Source: Calliopum simillimum
Taxonomy: Eukaryota > Arthropoda > Insecta > Diptera > Lauxaniidae
Assembly (NCBI GenBank): GCA_951812925.1
Contig: OX638372.1
Location: 6,448,001-6,512,000, forward strand
DNA: 64,000 nucleotides
Direction of reading: 5' to 3'
Position 1 is the stretch's first letter, and every line of letters begins with the position of its first letter. Made by a program: the position numbers and the translations under genes. The notes below the pieces were generated by a model that made no database searches, had not been told where the DNA came from, and saw only the letters and a list, made by a program, of their open reading frames with translations. Of this stretch, positions 59,314-64,000 are shown one piece after another.

Positions 59314-59966
59314 GGCCTAGGCAACACTAATGTCAATAAATAAAATCTGGCAACACCATAATAAAGTTTGACATTTTTTAGCATAAACGTACTCACAACG
59401 TTTTGATGTACAAGTTCTATTTGTTTTGTTTACAGTGAATTAAGAAAATTAATTTTTCCATTGATAATTTAAGCGATTGATAAATTATGGAGTGTCCAAC
59501 GAGTACAAACGTTTTTTACAACTAAGTATTCATGCAAAATCGAATGTATTGAAGTGGAACTAATGCCCAAGGATGCCTCTATCTCACGGTATGTCACATG
59601 ACGATCTTGCGTTATCAGTTCACGCACGGCATCAATGTTCTCTGGCACAACGGCCGTTTTTGGATGAATTCATTAAACCAGTTTTTCACAGTGCTATAGG
59701 ATGGTGCTTCATCGCCATACAAAGATTTAAGTTCGTCGATGCACTCTTGTCGTGATAATCCACGTCGAAAGTTGTGAAAAATTATCGCACGAAAATGTTC
59801 ACGAGTTAATTCCATTTTTTTGCCAAATTGATTTTTTCAAGTCACTGTAAACAACACAAATGGTGGTCGTACGTCAAAACGTTCTAAATACGGTTATGAT
59901 AAAAATGTCAAACTTTATTATGGTGTTGCCAGATTTTAACTATTGACATTAGTTTTGCCTAGGCAA
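59314..59966 (-). mobile_element. mariner-derived MITE with long inverted ends
   Basis: The ends GGCCTAGGCAACACTAATGT (59314) and the complement of TGCCTAGGCAAAACTAATGT (to 59966) continue as inverted repeats for about 85 bp each, including CTGGCAACACCATAATAAAG. Between them lies only the N-terminal half of a mariner transposase on the minus strand. Long inverted ends are unusual for mariner, so this may be a composite or a rearranged copy. Confidence 0.75.
59470..59815 (-). pseudogene. mariner transposase, DNA-binding half only
   Basis: From the ATG at 59815 the frame reads MELTREHFRAIIFHNFRRGL, then QECIDELKSLYGDEAPS and VKNWFNEF, the first helix-turn-helix of mariner transposase. A short deletion and frameshift near 59650 follow. 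The next frame continues VVPENIDAVRELITQDRHVT, YREIEASLGIS, STSIHSILHEYL and CTRWTLHNL, the second helix-turn-helix, to a stop at about 59470. The whole DDD catalytic domain is absent. The missing Gly/Arg linker after WFNEF marks the deletion. It is non-functional as a transposase. Confidence 0.85.
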
Positions 59967-60132
59967 CAATATACTTATTCAAGCCGTATGTTTTTATCAT
60001 TGTTTATTATTCGCACTTTTTAAGCATCGGTCAGAAGGAGGTCGTAGTCCATAGAGAGAGTGAGAGTTCCCATGTTACAAATAATTACTATCAAGCCGTG
60101 ACTTTTCTTTATAAAATGTTCGAAAATAAAAA

Positions 60133-60785
60133 TAATCCTTGAGATACGGCACCTTTCTTGTTGAACTTCTACAAAACAGGAATTAAAAAAGATTTTTAAG
60201 GGAACTTGAAACGAATTTATTCTTTAATTAGTTTAAAATAGTAATAGTACTTCAATTTAAGTAAAAGCTATTGAAATTTTTTTTTTTTAATTTGAAAGAA
60301 ATTCTAAAATGTGGTGCCATATCACCAATATTCTCGGGGGATTTGGCACCATAGTGTCTTTAAGGTTTTTATTGTCAGAATTTTTCGCTTCAGATGTACA
60401 TGTTTTATGTAACCACATTATCAATCATTTAAATTCTTGTATTCGGCTTAGAATTTTCGAAGTCTTTGGTCACTTGTATTCTACAGAGGTTTCTAAAACA
60501 TTAGCGAAAACTTCAAATTAATTAGGTAAAAATTTAAGAGGAATCAGTGAAGGTCCTAGCTGACAAAAATTCTGCGATTCTGAAGTGACTGTACGTGCAA
60601 GCATTTTGTACGCTCGAAAATCTTGTAACATTCAAACGGAGAAGTGGCACCCGAACCATATCAGTTATTGGGTGCCTTTCCTCCTTTTTAGTATATACCG
60701 AATTTTTTTAGTATATAATAATTGAAATTGAAAGGAGTGCTATATCATCTGGGGGTACCACATCTCCCTGGCTTTTGTCCTACTT
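60133..60785 (-). mobile_element. pogo/Tigger-like family POG-B, copy 2 (coding part deleted)
   Basis: Colinear with copy 3: GGAATTAAAAAAGATTTTTA (60179), GTCTTTAAGGTTTTTATTGT, TTCGGCTTAGAATTTTCGAA, CTGCGATTCTGAAGTGACTG and GGAGAAGTGGCACCCGAACC. It lacks the ~230 bp that hold the transposase tail in copy 3. The right end reads GGGGGTACCACATCTCCC, a variant of the terminal GGTGCCACATCTCCC. Confidence 0.7.
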
Positions 60786-62091
60786 AAAGAGAGTTTAGAT
60801 TGAGAGTGCATATCGTCCTCACTCAGTCTTAACCAAGTAACTTCATGTTTATAAATTTTCGAAAAAATTTGGCAAATCTGACTAACTTTCGATAAAAAAT
60901 AAAAATTTAAAAAAATTTATAGTTACGTAGTTAAGGCTGATATATGCAAATATAGTGAATATTAAAAATTGCTAAAAGGATAATTTTGTTTTTGCGTTCC
61001 AAAGAAATGGAGGCGCCTATTAAATATAAATACAAACAAAATACTTGATAATAAATAAAAATCAATAAGTTATTTAGAAACATGAGTAATTGTAATAAAA
61101 AAAAAGAAAAACCACAAAAATCGGATGCCTTCACTGCCAATCACGAATAATCTGAACGAATAAACGGCGAGGCAATAAAATACCACCAACAAAACAACAA
61201 TAACTTAAACATGTACCAAAAAGCAAAAATAAAAATTAAAAAAAAAATAAGGAAAAAACGTATAAAAGAATAAAATACAGTATAAAAAAGAAAAAAATAA
61301 ATATTAAAATTACGCTATTTTTAGATTTAGGTATTTTATTTGTATGAATGTTGCCGTTGAAAGGTGTTTTTTTCTTCTTCTTTGTTTTTTAAATATCAGA
61401 GACACTTTTTTGTTTTCTGATAATTCTTGATTTTTTTTTTTTTGTTATTCATTTTGTCGTACATATTATATGGTTACGATTTAAGTCTAAATTTAACATG
61501 AACATCAACTATAACAACTCTGCTACAAAACTCGTGAAATTAAATTAAATACTACATACATACAGATGTATGTATGTATTTACATTTATGACAAAAGGCA
61601 AAATAAGACGCACAGAGTTGAAAACAATTATAGAGTAATACAAAATGGCGACAAAATAATATAGACGTCACACAAATAGCGCTCATGAAATTTAAAATTT
61701 TTTTCACTCGATCGATGATGGTCTACAAAAATCAATTTCTATAGAGAACAGGAAATCAGTCTTGACATCAAATTGAAAACAACTTTTACCTTATTTTACA
61801 TTAAAATTGTTAAAGTATCTATCGTTCCTTTGCTCTTGGAGCTATTCATATCCTTGACATTCATTATCCAAAGCAATTCTTCCCTCAGACGTGTCATCAT
61901 ACCAATTAATTGAATATATATTTATCTACTTCGAAAAAACGGCGTCACATAGTTTTTGTTAAACTTGTTTAGGTATTTCTATCCACAAGGTAGTTTTGTT
62001 CCCCTTTATAGACCAAATGCGATACGGTTTTATATAAAACATATTCTACTTGTGGATAACGATTTTTCCTAGGAGTCACTGGCGTATAACT
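60786..62091. other. Stretch between two POG-B copies, no gene
   Basis: AT-rich with several A-runs (61225-61320) and a GTAT-type repeat near 61563-61580. Nothing recognised. Confidence 0.4.
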
Positions 62092-63410
62092 TTGTAGATT
62101 TAGTGTAAACCCGGAAGGTATGGCACCTTATTTGTTGAGCTTCTATAAAACCGGAATTAAAAAAGATTTTTATGGGAACTAAAAGCGAATATATTCTTGG
62201 TTTAATTTAAAACAAAATTTAGGTCTTTAACTTAAAAAAAAAAAATAATTGAAAATATGTTTATTTTTCATTAAAAAAACAAAAAGGACAAATCACCCTA
62301 GACTGGGTGGTTCGGCACCCAAAGTGGCTTTAAAGTTTTTGTCGTTAGAATTGTTGCATGTTTTCGTATAAGATGTACATATTTTTTGTGATCACATACG
62401 GCACATTGCGCCTTGGATCCCATCATCTGGCTTAGTTGTTTTTGCATAGTCTTCTCCACATCCAACGCACCACATCAGATTCATCTTCGAATAATATTTA
62501 CGACACCTTCATCAGAAGAACCATTACTAGTAACCACCTTCCGTTTATAAGTCCTCTATTTGTCTGCTGGACCACATTATCAGAAGGCGTTAGGATGCAT
62601 GCCGCTTATTTTCTTATGTTCGGCTTAGAGTTTTTCAAAGTCGACTTTTGACTTAACTTCTTTTCTGGCGTGATTCAGGATTTCCATGGCATTTTCCAAA
62701 ACATAAGCGAAAATCTCAAATTAATCAGGTAAAAATGATGAAGATTCATATAATCATATCCTGTCAGTCAAAATTCTGCGATTCTTAAGTGACTGTAAAT
62801 TTAAGCGCTTCATATTTGTACTGCCAAATATCTTGCAACATGGAAAGGGAGAAATGGCACCTAAACCAAATTACCCTCATTAGCTGGGTGCCATTTTTCC
62901 TTTTTTGCTGTATACCAAATAAAAATTTCACGAAACGAATAAACAAGGTCAATCGCGCTCGTATAGAATTACATTCAATTCTGCTTATTTTGATATTTGC
63001 ACCATATAACTGTTTCAATTACTAACCACTACAAATACTTAGCCATACAACTGAACTTAAATTTTTCCATAATTGAATGCTGCGAAAGGTGCAAGTATTG
63101 ACATTGAAAGGGGTGCCATATCATAAGTGGTGCCACATCTCTCGCTTATGTCCTAGACGATGATGGTGGCAAGGAACGTCGAAATAGAAGAAACACCTTT
63201 GAAGTAATGCTAACTATTGTTTTGTAGAAATGATGAAGTTCCCGTTTTGAAAGAAAGGGTTTTGAGAGGGGTGCCACATCTCCCGGGCTTGCCCTAGATG
63301 ATGATGGTGGCAAAGTATGTCGAAGTGGAAAAAATATCTCTGAAGGTATCGAAGTAATGCTAGAAAGAAAGGGTTTTCAAAGGGGTGCCACATCTCCTGG
63401 AATTACCCTA
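62092..63410 (-). mobile_element. pogo/Tigger-like family POG-B, copy 3, with duplicated right terminus
   Basis: The left terminus TAGTGTAAACCCGGAAGGTA then TGGCACC, and right termini in complement (GGTGCCACATCTC...CCTAG) at about 63129, 63270 and 63384, form inverted ends of consensus near TAGGGTAAGCCCGGGAGATG then TGGCACC. The right terminus is thus present three times with ~115-140 bp between. The minus strand at about 62650-62400 carries the transposase tail relic (CVGCGEDYAKTTKPDD). No DDE core remains. Confidence 0.7.
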
Positions 63411-64000
63411 GTTGATGATATTGGCAAGTTATGTCCCTGAAGAATGAAGTAATGCAAAGTTGTAGAGGTGTTCCCATTCTAGAAGGAAAGTATTTTATTC
63501 GGTGTATCGATTAAAGTTTTATCAATGCACTCTTTCAGACTGCAAATACTAACACAAAGAAGTTTTAGTATTTTTTTTTTTTTTATTTTATTTTTTATGA
63601 AGTGTTAACTACAGGTTTGTAAACTTTAGAATTTCCGTTCCAGTTTTGGCATTACAAAATTTTTGGGAGATAAGTTAAATTTTCTGCTTAGAAAGTATTC
63701 GAAACAGTTCATTTAAATAATAAAAAGAAACATAAAATGGCATTACAACAAATAGGGGTAAAAAAAAAATCACAGAAATTTCTGAAAAAGTGTGACGTCG
63801 AGGTGGCAGTTGGTTGGGGTGGTAGGCAAAATGAGACAAATAAAAACTTACATATATATGCACATGAAAAAACAAAATGGCTGACTCTTCGGTGGTTTTG
63901 CAATGTGTTTTTTTATTATTATATATTTTCTTCATTTTTTACGTTTATTATTCATGAGAATTTCAATTTTTCTTTTTTGTCTTGCTTTCTTTTCAAATGA
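63411..64000. other. Terminal stretch without gene
   Basis: T-run near 63570-63582. Frames at 63675-64000 on both strands are AT-rich and unrecognised, one running off the window end. Confidence 0.35.

Noticed and set aside
59573..59755. Plus-strand 60-residue frame
   Set aside because: Shadow of the minus-strand mariner transposase relic.
1..64000. tRNA, rRNA or known microRNA genes
   Set aside because: I looked for familiar motifs by eye and found none, but a covariance-model scan was not possible, so absence is not proven.

Overview
The window looks like AT-rich nuclear DNA from a higher fly (Diptera), most likely an acalyptrate such as a tephritid fruit fly. That placement is inference. 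It rests on a DINE-1/DINE-TR1-type Helitron with ~142-bp central tandem repeats (a family known from Drosophila and Bactrocera), on abundant GTT/CAA microsatellites, on short introns, and on several mariner and pogo-like relics. There is no operon or prokaryotic gene layout, and almost all longer open frames are accidents of simple or satellite repeats.

Host gene: I see the 5' end of one plus-strand gene. An ATG exon (about 11636-11684) is followed by a 127-bp intron and a 63-nt exon (11812-11874). Together they encode a signal-peptide-like N terminus. No later coding exon is recognisable, so the following intron would run at least 52 kb to the window end. Inside it lie two textbook recursive splice sites (ratchet points) at 22373|22374 and 51517|51518. 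Each is followed by a second strong donor that would define a cryptic exon of 50 and 49 nt. A Q/N-rich open segment with a donor (15570-15746) may be an alternative first exon or only low-complexity DNA.

Mobile DNA fills much of the rest. From left to right: a pogo-like element with both ends (1582-3378); a DINE Helitron interrupted by a jockey-type LINE and by a 1.39-kb palindrome (4679-7304); a MITE whose ends are built of tandem units (10.4-11.0 kb); a mariner relic (13.7-14.3 kb); a 2.6-kb palindrome carrying a hAT-like insertion with a perfect 8-bp target duplication (16.9-19.5 kb); a mariner deletion derivative with complete ends (20145-21011); a near-complete DINE (21128-22060); four members of a palindromic family (23.2, 26.9, 51.7, 58.0 kb); satellites at 26.0, 31.9 and 57.2 kb; DINE pieces at 30.9, 34.6, 37.2 and 40.8 kb; a pogo/Tigger-like family in three copies (37.4, 60.1, 62.1 kb), one carrying an 18-bp minisatellite that matches its own terminal motif; an inverted pair of a ~0.5-kb unknown repeat (47.2 and 52.5 kb); and a mariner-derived MITE keeping only the DNA-binding half (59314-59966).

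How it fits together: the window reads as a very long first-region intron of a secreted or membrane-protein gene, processed stepwise at ratchet points and loaded with nested transposons. Several are long perfect-looking inverted repeats that would fold as hairpins in the pre-mRNA. Everything was read by eye; alignments, RNA-seq and repeat-library searches were not available.
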